Of a DNA stretch of 19,317 nucleotides, positions 1 through 6,769 are shown in pieces. Source of the stretch: an uncultured Mycoplasmatota bacterium (lineage in GTDB: Bacteria > Bacillota_I > Bacilli_A > RF39 > UBA660); assembly GCA_900553395.1 (NCBI GenBank), contig USDJ01000015.1:1-19317 (forward strand), read 5' to 3'. The notes under the pieces were generated by a model that was not told the origin of the DNA, searched no databases, and saw nothing but the letters and a program-made list of their open reading frames with translations. Position numbers and translations under genes: made by a program. The stretch's first letter is position 1, and each line of letters begins with the position of its first letter.

Positions 1-51
<51 letters not shown>

Positions 52-142
52 AAAATTAATTTTTGAATTTGAATTTTTACCTAGCTAATTTGAATTGACA
101 TTTTGCTTAGTTTTCAAAGATCGTTCCGCTTTTCACGAAAGC
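52..142 (-). promoter_or_regulatory. Pre-16S leader with boxA-like element
   Basis: This is the transcribed leader between the predicted P2 start (about 142) and mature 16S. On the minus strand it contains GATCTTTGAAAACTAAGCA (104-122), very like the conserved antitermination/processing sequence ahead of Firmicute 16S genes, followed by an AT-rich stretch. The role in antitermination or processing is inferred from that similarity. Confidence 0.7.
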
Positions 143-148
143 AAACAA

Positions 149-177
149 ATTATATCAAATCACAGTTGCATTGTCAA
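149..177 (-). promoter_or_regulatory. rRNA operon promoter P2 (sigma-A)
   Basis: On the minus strand there is a perfect TTGACA (177-172), a 17-base spacer and a perfect TATAAT (154-149), with TGA just before the -10 box (extended -10). It would start transcription near base 142, upstream of 16S. A fully consensus promoter with optimal spacing is expected for an rRNA operon. Confidence 0.9.
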
Positions 178-251
178 TGACTTTTTTAAAAAATGTTGTA
201 AAATTTAATTTTTTGTCATATTTTGTCTGCTTTCTTTCAGAAAGCCACATT

Positions 252-280
252 AATATAACAAAAGAAAAAAGGAATGTCAA
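252..280 (-). promoter_or_regulatory. rRNA operon promoter P1 (sigma-A)
   Basis: A second minus-strand promoter has TTGACA (280-275), a 17-base spacer and TATATT (257-252), 103 bases upstream of P2. Both promoters are followed by a similar start region ending in GCTTTC. Tandem P1/P2 promoters about 100 bases apart are the familiar arrangement ahead of Bacillus rRNA operons. Confidence 0.8.
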
Positions 281-335
281 TAGTTTTTTTGCATTTTTAC
301 ACTTTTTTTCTTTATATTTTACTATATTCAAAAAA

Positions 336-890
336 TTAGCTAAAATTACTATTTTCTGTTTCCTTTTTTAACTCCATATATAAGTTTAAATATTCTTTAT
401 TTTTATTATAATCAAATGCTATAAAAGAATTCTTATAATCATTTATAAGTTCTTTTAATGCACTATTTATAACTATATCAAGTTCCTTGGAATATCCCAT
501 TTTATTTTTATGATACTCATACTCTAATTTATCTAGTATTTTATATTCTCCTTTAGGAAATACTCTAAGATCTAAATCATAATCAATATATTTAATAGTA
601 TTTTCCTCTATTATAAATGGAGTAGCTATATTACAATAATAATATATTCCGTCCTTTTTCATTTGTGCTATTATGTTATACCATTTATTCTTAAAAAAAT
701 ACATTATTGCAGGTTCTTTTGTTTTCCAAGTCGTACCTTCAGATTCTGTTACAAGTGTTTTATTATTTCCAAAAACCATATAATCTTTTTTTATATCTAA
801 TAATACAGCTTCAGACCAAGCTCTGTGTATTTTTTTATTATGTTTATAGCACTGTATTTCAAGTTTGTCACCTATACACATATTTTTCAA
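336..890 (-). CDS. DUF402 family protein, likely nucleoside di/triphosphate phosphatase
   Basis: A 184-residue protein of the DUF402 family (B. subtilis YgaC, S. aureus Ntdp), whose characterised members hydrolyse nucleoside tri- and diphosphates in the cytoplasm. The sequence shows the family's N-terminal YKHNKKIHRAW block, the YYCNIATPF block and the acidic metal-binding YIDYDLDLRVFPKGE block, followed by an EYEYHKNKMGY helix. Length is close to the family norm of about 175. The start is taken as TTG at 890, because a good ribosome binding site (AGGTGAT, 901-895) sits just before it; the ATG at 905 lies upstream of that site and has none of its own. The gene has its own promoter (908-937) and lies between the rRNA operon and the S41 protease gene. 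No clear terminator is visible downstream. The family call is firm; the substrate is inferred. Confidence 0.88.
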   Translation of the reverse strand: MKNMCIGDKLEIQCYKHNKKIHRAWSEAVLLDIKKDYMVFGNNKTLVTESEGTTWKTKEPAIMYFFKNKWYNIIAQMKKDGIYYYCNIATPFIIEENTIKYIDYDLDLRVFPKGEYKILDKLEYEYHKNKMGYSKELDIVINSALKELINDYKNSFIAFDYNKNKEYLNLYMELKKETENSNFS

Positions 891-907
891 ATTAATCACC
901 TGCATAA

Positions 908-937
908 ATTATAACATATTTTTTATACATAAATCAA
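908..937 (-). promoter_or_regulatory. Promoter of the DUF402 gene
   Basis: On the minus strand TTGATT (937-932) and TATAAT (913-908) are separated by 18 bases. Transcription would begin around base 901, leaving a leader of only about ten bases that is essentially the ribosome binding site. This short leader supports the TTG start at 890 over the ATG at 905. Confidence 0.65.
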
Positions 938-959
938 AAAAAGTAATATAACTACCTTT

Positions 960-2180
960 TTAATTTTCTTTTATATAGTTTAAAGCTGATTGTAACTGTG
1001 TGTCGTCTTCATCTAAACCACTAGTATAATACTTTTCATCCATATCAACAGATATATCAGGCTCTATACCTTCAGTATCATTAATCCAGTTGCCCTTTGG
1101 TGTTAACCATTTCTTCACAGTTATTTTATATTTATTTCCATCGCTTAAAGTTACAAGTTCCTGTACAGTTCCTTTGCCATAAGTTTTCTTACCTATAAAT
1201 ATAGAGTCCAAATTTTCTCTTATACCTGCTATTAAAACCTCAGATGCTGAGGCACTAGTTTCATCACCTAATAATATTATTTTATATGACTTAGAATCCT
1301 TTCCTTTTCCATAAGTCTTAGTTATCTTATTATTTTTATTAAATTGGTACATAACTTGATTAGAAGATAAAAATAAATCTAATATATCATCCACAGCAGT
1401 TAAATGTCCTCCGGAATTTCCTCTAACATCTATTATTAGATGAGAAATATTTTCTTTCTCCAATTCCTTTAATTTTTCATTGAATTGCTCATATGTATTA
1501 TTTGCAAATATTCCTATATATATATACCCAACTTTTTTACCATCTACATCAAATATCTTACTCGAAACTGAATCTAAAACTACCATCTTTTTGTTTAGTG
1601 TTATATCAAGTTCATTTCCGTCTCTTAGTACCTTCATTGAAAATTCATTTTTTTCACTATTTCTTATACTAGTACTAAAATCTGTAGCAGATATTTCTTT
1701 AACTGAAACGCCATCTAAACTAATTATTTTATCGCCAACAGCTAATCCTGACTCTGAAGCTGGTGAATTTTTAAACACATATGATACTATCATATAACCT
1801 GTCTCAGTATCTTTATATATCTGAACGCCCAATCCTCTATATGAGCCATCAAGTGTAATAGAAAAATTGTCGCTAGAATTTTCATCAAAATACATTGAAT
1901 AGGGATCATCTAAAGCATCCATCATTCCAGATATTGCAGAATTTATAATTTTTTCTTTATCAACTTCTTCATAATAATTATCTACAATATATTCATAATT
2001 ATTTATAAATTCATCTAGGTATTCATCCTTTACAGTTTTGCTATTTGTAACAATTTTTGTATTAGAAAGCAGCTTACCTATAGCAAGACCAATAGCTAAA
2101 GAAATAACGACTAATGATATAACCTCTGAAGTGGTAAATAGCGTCTTTTTTATTTTATTCTTGTTTTCTTCCATAATCAT
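960..2180 (-). CDS. S41 family carboxy-terminal processing protease (CtpA/CtpB-like)
   Basis: A 406-residue membrane-anchored serine protease. It has one transmembrane segment (about 18-38), an N-terminal helical region, a PDZ domain (about 110-195, with GVQIY and GLAVGDKIISLDG) and an S41 catalytic domain (about 210-375). The Ser-Lys catalytic pair is visible as S311 in TSASASE and K336 in TYGKGTVQ, with Q340 four residues after the lysine as in the family. The tail (DDTQLQSALNYIKEN) is typical of CtpA/CtpB. Such enzymes cut extracytoplasmic substrates; in Bacillus, CtpB acts in sporulation signalling, but nothing here assigns this copy to sporulation. Two in-frame ATGs (2180 and 2174) can both use AAAGGAAGG, so the start is uncertain by two codons. 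It is divergent from the RNHCP gene; an extended -10 (TGCTATAGT, 2203-2195) with a weak -35 lies upstream. Confidence 0.93.
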   Translation of the reverse strand: MIMEENKNKIKKTLFTTSEVISLVVISLAIGLAIGKLLSNTKIVTNSKTVKDEYLDEFINNYEYIVDNYYEEVDKEKIINSAISGMMDALDDPYSMYFDENSSDNFSITLDGSYRGLGVQIYKDTETGYMIVSYVFKNSPASESGLAVGDKIISLDGVSVKEISATDFSTSIRNSEKNEFSMKVLRDGNELDITLNKKMVVLDSVSSKIFDVDGKKVGYIYIGIFANNTYEQFNEKLKELEKENISHLIIDVRGNSGGHLTAVDDILDLFLSSNQVMYQFNKNNKITKTYGKGKDSKSYKIILLGDETSASASEVLIAGIRENLDSIFIGKKTYGKGTVQELVTLSDGNKYKITVKKWLTPKGNWINDTEGIEPDISVDMDEKYYTSGLDEDDTQLQSALNYIKEN

Positions 2181-2194
2181 TACCTTCCTTTAAA

Positions 2195-2223
2195 ACTATA
2201 GCATATAATACCAAAAAAGTCCA
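2195..2223 (-). promoter_or_regulatory. Probable promoter of the S41 protease gene
   Basis: On the minus strand an extended -10 element (TGC followed by TATAGT, 2203-2195) is preceded by a weak -35 (TGGACT, 2223-2218) at 17 bases. It lies back to back with the divergent promoter at 2232-2260. Confidence 0.5.
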
Positions 2224-2231
2224 GAAATACA

Positions 2232-2260
2232 TTTACATTTTTTCATTTAAAATATATAAT
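2232..2260 (+). promoter_or_regulatory. Promoter of the RNHCP gene
   Basis: TTTACA (2232-2237), a 17-base spacer and TATAAT (2255-2260). Transcription would start near 2267, giving a very short leader that begins at the ribosome binding site GGTGAG. Confidence 0.75.
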
Positions 2261-2275
2261 TGATGTGGTGAGTTT

Positions 2276-2581
2276 ATGAAAAAATTTAACATGATTGATG
2301 AGGACTTTATATGTGAAAACTGTGGACTAACAGTTAAAAGATTAGAATATACAGCTAGGGATCACTGTCCTTATTGCCTATGCTCAAAACACTTAGATAT
2401 AAATCCCGGCGACAGAAGTAACCCTTGCAAAGGATTATTATTGCCTATTGGAATAGAAAAATTCAAAAACACATATAAAATAATTTATAAATGCTCATCC
2501 TGTAATAAAATTCACAAAAATATAATGGCAACTGATGACAACATGGATTTAATTATAAAATTATCTGTAAACAATAAATAA
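2276..2581 (+). CDS. RNHCP domain zinc-binding protein
   Basis: A 101-residue small cytoplasmic protein of the RNHCP family, named for the motif that reads RDHCPYCLCSKHLD here (residues 28-41). It carries Cys pairs C13-x2-C16 and C31-x2-C34, Cys51 in NPCKG, and C73-x2-C76, so two zinc ribbons are likely. The GDR turn and the GLLLPIGI strand are also family-typical. Function is not established; the zinc ribbons suggest nucleic-acid or ribosome binding, which is inference. It is monocistronic, with its own promoter and the strong hairpin at 2582-2614 directly after the stop codon. GGTGAG precedes the ATG. Confidence 0.85.
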   Translation: MKKFNMIDEDFICENCGLTVKRLEYTARDHCPYCLCSKHLDINPGDRSNPCKGLLLPIGIEKFKNTYKIIYKCSSCNKIHKNIMATDDNMDLIIKLSVNNK

Positions 2582-2614
2582 AAAAGGATGTAGACTGATT
2601 GTCTACATCCTTTT
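2582..2614. terminator. Bidirectional rho-independent terminator
   Basis: A perfect 14-base-pair stem (AAAAGGATGTAGAC / GTCTACATCCTTTT) with the five-base loop TGATT. It has U-rich tails on both strands and lies between two convergent genes. Its right arm overlaps the stop codon of the minus-strand gene at 2613. Confidence 0.93.
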
Positions 2615-3170
2615 ATAACTTCCAAATATCGTCATCAGTTTCTTTGATGTTTTTTATTTCAGGTAAATCTACGTCATCCAAATCGGGTATATCTAGAGAT
2701 GTTAATTCCTTTTTACTATCTAATGTCATACTATCTATATCACTTAATAAATCTCCATTAATTAAATTCTTATCTGGTATAATCTGCTTAAATTCTTGAT
2801 CGAATTTGTTAGCAGTTTCCTTTTCTTTCTTTTCAGGTTCAGAATGCTTTAGCGAATCTGGAATGTTATGATTTAGCACATCTTCTATTGGTGTAGATAG
2901 TTCATCAGTAGTAACCTTTTCATCTTTAACACTATTTGAATTGTTTTCTTGAGGTTCTGATTTAGAAATATCGTCAAATAAATCTCCTAATTTTTTATTA
3001 CTTAAATCAATTTCGTTTTCTTTTTTATTATTATCTTTATCTTCTTTTGTTTTTCCTTGACCAAAATTAGTCTTATCAGCGTAACTACCTATAATAGCTA
3101 GGAGGATTATTATTGCGCCACCTAAAAACAAAGTATAATTTTCATTAATATACTCTAGTATGTTAATCAT
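2613..3170 (-). CDS. Membrane-anchored acidic protein of unknown function
   Basis: I do not recognise this 185-residue protein. It has one N-terminal transmembrane segment (about 13-30, rich in Ile/Leu/Gly) followed by a long, very polar tail dominated by Asp, Glu, Lys, Ser and Asn with no predicted fold visible. Short acidic leucine/isoleucine patches recur in the tail (for example LDIPDLDDVDLPEI near the C-terminus), which could be docking motifs. Because the segment after the membrane helix begins with Lys-rich sequence, the tail may face the cytoplasm, but orientation is not certain. An excellent ribosome binding site (AAGGAGG, five bases from the ATG) and a separate promoter (3193-3221) indicate a real, independently expressed gene. 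It ends at the shared terminator at 2582-2614. Confidence 0.75.
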   Translation of the reverse strand: MINILEYINENYTLFLGGAIIILLAIIGSYADKTNFGQGKTKEDKDNNKKENEIDLSNKKLGDLFDDISKSEPQENNSNSVKDEKVTTDELSTPIEDVLNHNIPDSLKHSEPEKKEKETANKFDQEFKQIIPDKNLINGDLLSDIDSMTLDSKKELTSLDIPDLDDVDLPEIKNIKETDDDIWKL

Positions 3171-3192
3171 GATTCCCTCCTTATTCTCTATA

Positions 3193-3221
3193 ATAGTATC
3201 ATTTTTTTATTTAAAATTCAA
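3193..3221 (-). promoter_or_regulatory. Promoter of the acidic membrane protein gene
   Basis: On the minus strand TTGAAT (3221-3216), 17 bases, then TACTAT (3198-3193), with TGA just ahead of the -10 box. It abuts the stop codon of trmL. Confidence 0.6.
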
Positions 3222-3731
3222 CTATTGCTCTAAAAAATCTGCTCCTTTTATAGTTTCTACCTTAGATAAATTGGGATAATCTAGTTGTCTTAAAACTTCA
3301 AAAAGTACTAAAGCTACACAGTTTGACAGATTGAGCGCTCTTATATTGGCATTAGTCGGAATTCTAAGACACCTATCTAAATGTTTTGACAATATCTCTT
3401 TTGGAATCCCAGTGCTTTCTTTACCAAATATTAAATAAATATCCTTATCTATTTTTGTATAATCAACTGAACTATGTGGCTTTTTTCCATATCTAGTTAA
3501 GTAGAAAAATTCACCATCTGAATTTTTATCTAAAAAATCTTCATAATCTTCATATACCTTGAAATCACAATATTCTATATAGTTTACTCCACTTCTTTTC
3601 AAATACTTATCACTTAGTGAAAAGCCAAGCGGTTTAATTAGATGTAATTTAGTATATGTTCCAGCACAAGTTCTCATAATATTTCCAGTGTTTTGTGGAA
3701 TTTCTGGTTCAAATAGCACGATATTTATCAT
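3222..3731 (-). CDS. trmL: tRNA (cytidine/uridine-34 2'-O)-methyltransferase TrmL
   Basis: A 169-residue SPOUT-class methyltransferase that, in characterised TrmL proteins, 2'-O-methylates the wobble base C34/U34 of the leucine tRNAs with CAA and UAA anticodons, using S-adenosylmethionine. All family motifs are present: NTGNIMRTCAG (14-24), the SAM-knot motif FGKESTGIP (102-110) and RIPTNANIRALNLSNCVAL (123-141). Length matches the minimal single-domain TrmL. Its ATG overlaps the stop of the preceding gene in the sequence ATGA, so translation is probably coupled. It is the last gene of a three-gene operon with the AAA+ ATPase gene; a functional link between them is not known. Confidence 0.95.
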   Translation of the reverse strand: MINIVLFEPEIPQNTGNIMRTCAGTYTKLHLIKPLGFSLSDKYLKRSGVNYIEYCDFKVYEDYEDFLDKNSDGEFFYLTRYGKKPHSSVDYTKIDKDIYLIFGKESTGIPKEILSKHLDRCLRIPTNANIRALNLSNCVALVLFEVLRQLDYPNLSKVETIKGADFLEQ

Positions 3732-4195
3732 TTGAACACCTCATAATTTATATCATCTATGATTGTAGTATCACTTACGCATATGCTTTGCATAACATTT
3801 TTATCTTGTAAAATTAGTAGTAATGGATTACCTTCACATTCACTATATTCAATATATTTATTCTTTAATTTAGTCTGCTCATCTAGCGTAATAGAAGAAG
3901 TATCAACATATACAGACCTATCATATAAGTTTATAGAATTAATTTTTTTTGATAAAGCTTCCTCAAATTTATTATATTTCACATTATACTTGTTAGATAT
4001 ATATATTAATGATTCTGGATTTTCCATAGTAAACGAACTTATTTCATTAATTGTTATTTTATTTAAAAAATCATATAAGTTTGAAACTTTCTTAGTCTTT
4101 TTTTTATATATCTCAAATATTCCAAGTGTTAAAATAATTGTTACTATAAGTAGCACTAATAATATAATGTAATTTTTTGTCGGTATTTTTCTCAT
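3728..4195 (-). CDS. Membrane-anchored small protein, possibly thioredoxin-fold
   Basis: A 155-residue protein with a basic N-terminus, one transmembrane segment (about 9-31) and a probable extracytoplasmic domain of about 120 residues. I do not recognise a named family. The domain has a pattern loosely like degenerate thioredoxin folds: a PESLIYISN strand early, a helix-rich middle and a C-terminal strand pair (NPLLLILQDKNVMQSI). The two cysteines near the end (CEGN and SICV) are not a CxxC pair, so redox activity is unlikely. The AGGAGA ribosome binding site overlaps the stop codon of the upstream ATPase gene, and the 3' end overlaps trmL by four bases, so all three genes are co-translated. 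The fold is only an inference. Confidence 0.7.
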   Translation of the reverse strand: MRKIPTKNYIILLVLLIVTIILTLGIFEIYKKKTKKVSNLYDFLNKITINEISSFTMENPESLIYISNKYNVKYNKFEEALSKKINSINLYDRSVYVDTSSITLDEQTKLKNKYIEYSECEGNPLLLILQDKNVMQSICVSDTTIIDDINYEVFK

Positions 4196-4203
4196 ATAGT
4201 CTC

Positions 4204-5160
4204 CTATTCTACATCACTAATCTCAGAAATTTGGACAACAGGCAATACAACCCCATCGGCTTGACATACATCCTTGAATTTTTCTCTAAAAAGATTTAAT
4301 TCTCTTATTATAGAATCAGGATATATTCTCTTACTTGTTTTTATAGCATTATATACATCTAAAGCTGTAACAGTAGGCCTATTCTGAAATAAAGCTTGCG
4401 AAAATGCAGCAGTTAAAACGGAAAATGCAATATCTGGATACATAGCACCAAGTCCGTATACTCTTTTATACTCACTAGTGGCGCTAACTATAGATTCTAA
4501 AAGCATCCTGACAACGTAATCATTATACTTAAATTTTATTCCAGTATAAGATTCTATCTTAGGCAGACTTTTAAACAAGATTTCTACAGTTGTAGCCTCA
4601 GTAGGCTCAGATACATCTATTTTTTCAAATCTTCTAAGGAAAGCTCTATCTCTTATTACATAAGTGTTATATTCGATATCTGTAGTAGCACCAATTAACT
4701 TTATTGCGCCTCTATCGATCGCAGGTTTAAGGATATTTGCTAGATCCATAGAGTTTCCGCCATTTCCTATTAACGTATGTATTTCATCTATAAATAAGAT
4801 CGTCTTAGAAACATACTTTAATTCTTCCATAAGTAGTGATATTACCATTTCTTCCCTGCCAGCATATGTAACTTTACCAAGTAAAGATGATGAATTAATT
4901 TTTATAACTCTATATCCTTGTAAAACAAATGGAACAGCATTATTTAAAATTCTATATGATAGCCCTTCTACGATTGATGTTTTACCAACACCGGCCTTTC
5001 CCACTAAAATAGCTGATTTTTCCGGAGTCAAAAGAACCATCATTAGTTTCTTTAATTCTTCATCTCTAGCTATAGAAGGATCAGTTATATATCTTTTACC
5101 AGTTAAATCTTCACCATAATTATTTAGTACGCTAAATCCATTATAAACATTCTCTTGCAT
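4204..5160 (-). CDS. Single-module Clp/Hsp100-like AAA+ ATPase
   Basis: A 318-residue AAA+ protein resembling only the first ATPase module (D1) of ClpA/B/C. Visible elements are Walker A GKAGVGKT (54-61), a pore loop with Tyr99 (VTYAGREE), Walker B ILFIDE (121-126), sensor 1 IGATT (156-160) and arginine fingers R176-R177 in AFLRRFEK, followed by a helical lid (about 190-280). The Clp N-terminal repeats, the coiled-coil middle domain, the second ATPase module and the ClpP-docking loop are all absent, although flanking genes fix its borders, so it is not obviously a fragment. It should form a ring that remodels a substrate rather than feed ClpP. A TATAAT-like box (5199-5194) lies upstream but no clear -35 or close ribosome binding site is visible. 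It leads the operon with the gene at 3728 and trmL. Confidence 0.88.
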   Translation of the reverse strand: MQENVYNGFSVLNNYGEDLTGKRYITDPSIARDEELKKLMMVLLTPEKSAILVGKAGVGKTSIVEGLSYRILNNAVPFVLQGYRVIKINSSSLLGKVTYAGREEMVISLLMEELKYVSKTILFIDEIHTLIGNGGNSMDLANILKPAIDRGAIKLIGATTDIEYNTYVIRDRAFLRRFEKIDVSEPTEATTVEILFKSLPKIESYTGIKFKYNDYVVRMLLESIVSATSEYKRVYGLGAMYPDIAFSVLTAAFSQALFQNRPTVTALDVYNAIKTSKRIYPDSIIRELNLFREKFKDVCQADGVVLPVVQISEISDVE

Positions 5161-5212
5161 AACATTTTCATACCCTTCATTATTACTAAAAACATTATAA
5201 CTTATTTTAATG

Positions 5213-5250
5213 AAAAAAAAAAGAGTAATTTAATTTTTTCCCTCTTTTTT
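5213..5250 (-). terminator. Probable terminator of the LysM gene
   Basis: On the minus strand AAAAAAGAG (5250-5242) can pair with CTCTTTTTT (5225-5217), and the U-run continues to 5213. The loop is long (about 16 bases) and the stem is AT-rich, so the hairpin is weak. It overlaps the stop codon at 5230. Confidence 0.45.
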
Positions 5251-5691
5251 ATGTACTAACAATTGCTCTTCTATCAAAAATATTCTACCATTTTCTGAAG
5301 CCAATGAATTAGCATCAGTCTTAAAATAGTCTAGTACGCCTTCTAATGTATCTCCCGCTCCAGTTACATATACCATAAAATCACTCTTTGGCACCAATAA
5401 TTCTTGATTTGGATATATATATTCATCCTTTTTTAATCCATTTAATAGTAATAAAGTTTCTGGAGCAACGTTATAACTTCTAGCTATAGAATAAATCGAA
5501 TCGCCAGCTTTTATTTTATAAGTTTCAAATACTTGATTCTCAACTTTTGGAACTATAATTAAACTACCTACTATTAAATCAGAGTCACTATTAAAATCAT
5601 TTAGTTTTTTTATGTTATCACTAGTAGTATTTGATTTATTAGCAATTGATTCTAAAGTATCACCATATTCAACTTGGTATATTCTATACAT
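5230..5691 (-). CDS. Triple LysM-domain protein, probable spore coat/cortex protein
   Basis: A 153-residue protein made almost wholly of LysM peptidoglycan-binding units: LysM1 (about 4-48, VEYGDTLESIANK), LysM2 (about 57-101, IKAGDSIYSIARSYNV) and a degenerate third unit (about 106-146, VTGAGDTLEGVLDYF). There is no signal peptide or membrane segment. LysM proteins lacking export signals are typical of proteins laid on the forespore surface from the mother cell, such as SafA, which bind cortex peptidoglycan. That role is inferred, supported by the neighbouring CotY/ExsY-like gene and a motif fitting a sigma-K promoter (5707-5733). GAGGTGA precedes the ATG. It could alternatively be a cytoplasmic LysM protein of unknown role. 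Confidence 0.85.
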   Translation of the reverse strand: MYRIYQVEYGDTLESIANKSNTTSDNIKKLNDFNSDSDLIVGSLIIVPKVENQVFETYKIKAGDSIYSIARSYNVAPETLLLLNGLKKDEYIYPNQELLVPKSDFMVYVTGAGDTLEGVLDYFKTDANSLASENGRIFLIEEQLLVHKKEGKN

Positions 5692-5706
5692 AAATTCACC
5701 TCAATA

Positions 5707-5733
5707 TAGTATATGTGACTAGTATTATTTAGT
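5707..5733 (-). promoter_or_regulatory. Candidate late-sporulation (sigma-K-like) promoter
   Basis: On the minus strand AC (5733-5732), 16 bases and CATATACTA (5715-5707) fit the Bacillus sigma-K pattern AC-N16/17-CATAnnnTA exactly, at a sensible distance from the LysM start codon. The motif is short and the DNA AT-rich, so chance is a real possibility. Confidence 0.4.
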
Positions 5734-5777
5734 TCTATTTTTTAAAACTCAAAATATAATTTATTAGAGGTGAAAGT

Positions 5778-6101
5778 ATGAAAGAATTACCAAAGGTATT
5801 TCACAATAAAATAAATAAGGAATTAAAAAATAATGAGAAAATTTATTATAGTAATAATGACCAAAATACTAGTGATAGTAAAAGTAATACCAGTGAAAAA
5901 AATATATTACAAAAAATAAACGAAATATTTTCTTCTCCAAACTATGTGTATAAAGCAAATGTAGAAATCACATTAAAAGATAAAAAAATTACTAAAAGAA
6001 TTATTGGAAGAAACAAAGATTTTATAATCACTATGGATAATATGTTAATCCCAATAAATGACATTATAGATATAAGATCTACAAAAGAGAAAAAAAGTTA
6101 G
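5778..6101 (+). CDS. Conserved-looking hypothetical protein
   Basis: I do not recognise this 107-residue protein. It has a basic N-terminal region (LPKVFHNKINKEL), a low-complexity Asn/Ser/Asp linker (about 25-42) and a C-terminal region predicted to be beta-rich (NYVYKANVEITLKDKKI, then RIIGRNKDFIITMDNMLIPI) resembling a small barrel or regulatory strand bundle. There is no signal peptide or membrane helix, so it should be cytoplasmic. GAGGTGA lies four bases before the ATG and a TATAAT box at 5755-5760 may be its -10. It is divergent from the LysM gene and convergent with the CotY-like gene, so it may belong to the same spore-related cluster, but that is only positional. Confidence 0.75.
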   Translation: MKELPKVFHNKINKELKNNEKIYYSNNDQNTSDSKSNTSEKNILQKINEIFSSPNYVYKANVEITLKDKKITKRIIGRNKDFIITMDNMLIPINDIIDIRSTKEKKS

Positions 6102-6124
6102 AATATTATATCTTTTTTTGTTAC

Positions 6125-6153
6125 AAAAAAAGCATACGTCTTTCGACATATGC
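6125..6153 (-). terminator. Terminator of the CotY/ExsY-like gene
   Basis: On the minus strand the stem GCATATGTC / GACGTATGC (nine pairs, one G-U) closes a GAAA tetraloop and is followed by seven U residues (6131-6125). It starts immediately after the stop codon. Confidence 0.9.
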
Positions 6154-6154
6154 C

Positions 6155-6598
6155 TTATAGACATTCTACGTAAGTATCAGGTAAGCATCTTAAGCAGCAG
6201 CAGCAATTTAAGTTCATTGTAAAGAATGAGTTAGTCGCTACATAAGGATATAAACTTGATGAGTCTGGATTGTTTGCTAAAACTCTAAAAGTAGCACAAC
6301 AACCATCTATTTTTTCTACCCTGAATACATTAGAACAAGTCGCATCACCAGTTCCGCACACTACATTTTCACGAGTAGTTGGCATACTCCATGGTGTTCC
6401 GTTTCCGCAGCACGTATATAATACTACAGGTCTTGTATTACATCCAAGAGTAGTAGTTCCACATCCTAAAAATCCTCTGTCACAAGTTTCTAAGCAAGTA
6501 TCTCCACAACAATTAGCATTTTGTTGTAATACATTTATAACAGTAAGGATCTCAGCTATGCAACGGCAACTTTCGGCATCTGTATTGTTATTACACAT
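6155..6598 (-). CDS. CotY/CotZ/ExsY-family cysteine-rich spore coat or exosporium protein
   Basis: A 147-residue protein with 21 cysteines (14 percent), including CC pairs and a CCCC run near the C-terminus. The order of blocks matches Bacillus ExsY/CotY/CotZ: an N-terminal helix (AEILTVINVLQ), a GFLGCG loop, NTRPVVLYTCCGNGTPW, NVFRVEKIDGCCATFRVL and a terminal LNCCCCLRCL strand. ExsY/CotY self-assemble through disulphides into the two-dimensional lattice of the exosporium or outermost coat, made in the mother cell during sporulation. Length is in the family range of about 150. AAAGGGTGG precedes the ATG and a strong terminator follows. Cysteine content is even higher than in the Bacillus proteins. 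The family call is firm; whether it forms an exosporium or a coat crust is inferred. Confidence 0.92.
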   Translation of the reverse strand: MCNNNTDAESCRCIAEILTVINVLQQNANCCGDTCLETCDRGFLGCGTTTLGCNTRPVVLYTCCGNGTPWSMPTTRENVVCGTGDATCSNVFRVEKIDGCCATFRVLANNPDSSSLYPYVATNSFFTMNLNCCCCLRCLPDTYVECL

Positions 6599-6722
6599 AT
6601 ATAATCCACCCTTTCATTAATTCTATAATAATGTATTCTTATAGTTTAAAAGTGTGTAAATTAATGCCTAAATTTAGTTAATTAGCAATATTTCTTTTAA
6701 CTAGTTTAAATAATGATAGCTA

Positions 6723-6751
6723 TTGATTATTATTTATTTTTCTTTTATAAT
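6723..6751 (+). promoter_or_regulatory. Promoter of the LicD-family gene
   Basis: TTGATT (6723-6728), 17 bases, TATAAT (6746-6751). It lies downstream of an in-frame ATG at 6713, so that upstream codon cannot be the start used from this promoter; translation should begin at 6770. Confidence 0.8.
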
Positions 6752-6769
6752 AATATTGGATGTGAAAGT

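Noticed and set aside
171..371. A + strand frame of 66 codons, rich in Phe
   Set aside because: It lies across the rRNA promoters in extremely AT-rich sequence, has no ribosome binding site and has random hydrophobic composition.
891..905. ATG at 905 as the DUF402 start
   Set aside because: The ribosome binding site lies downstream of this ATG and points to the TTG at 890.
1480..1797. A + strand frame inside the S41 protease gene
   Set aside because: Antisense shadow of a confidently identified gene, with no start signals.
4664..5119. A + strand frame opposite the AAA+ ATPase gene
   Set aside because: Shadow of the ATPase coding sequence, whose motifs are intact.
6270..6620. A + strand frame opposite the CotY/ExsY-like gene
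   Set aside because: Antisense to a gene with clear family motifs and its own terminator; no ribosome binding site.
6713..6769. Upstream ATG extending the LicD protein by 19 residues
   Set aside because: A TTGATT-17-TATAAT promoter lies within that extension, so the transcript starts after it.
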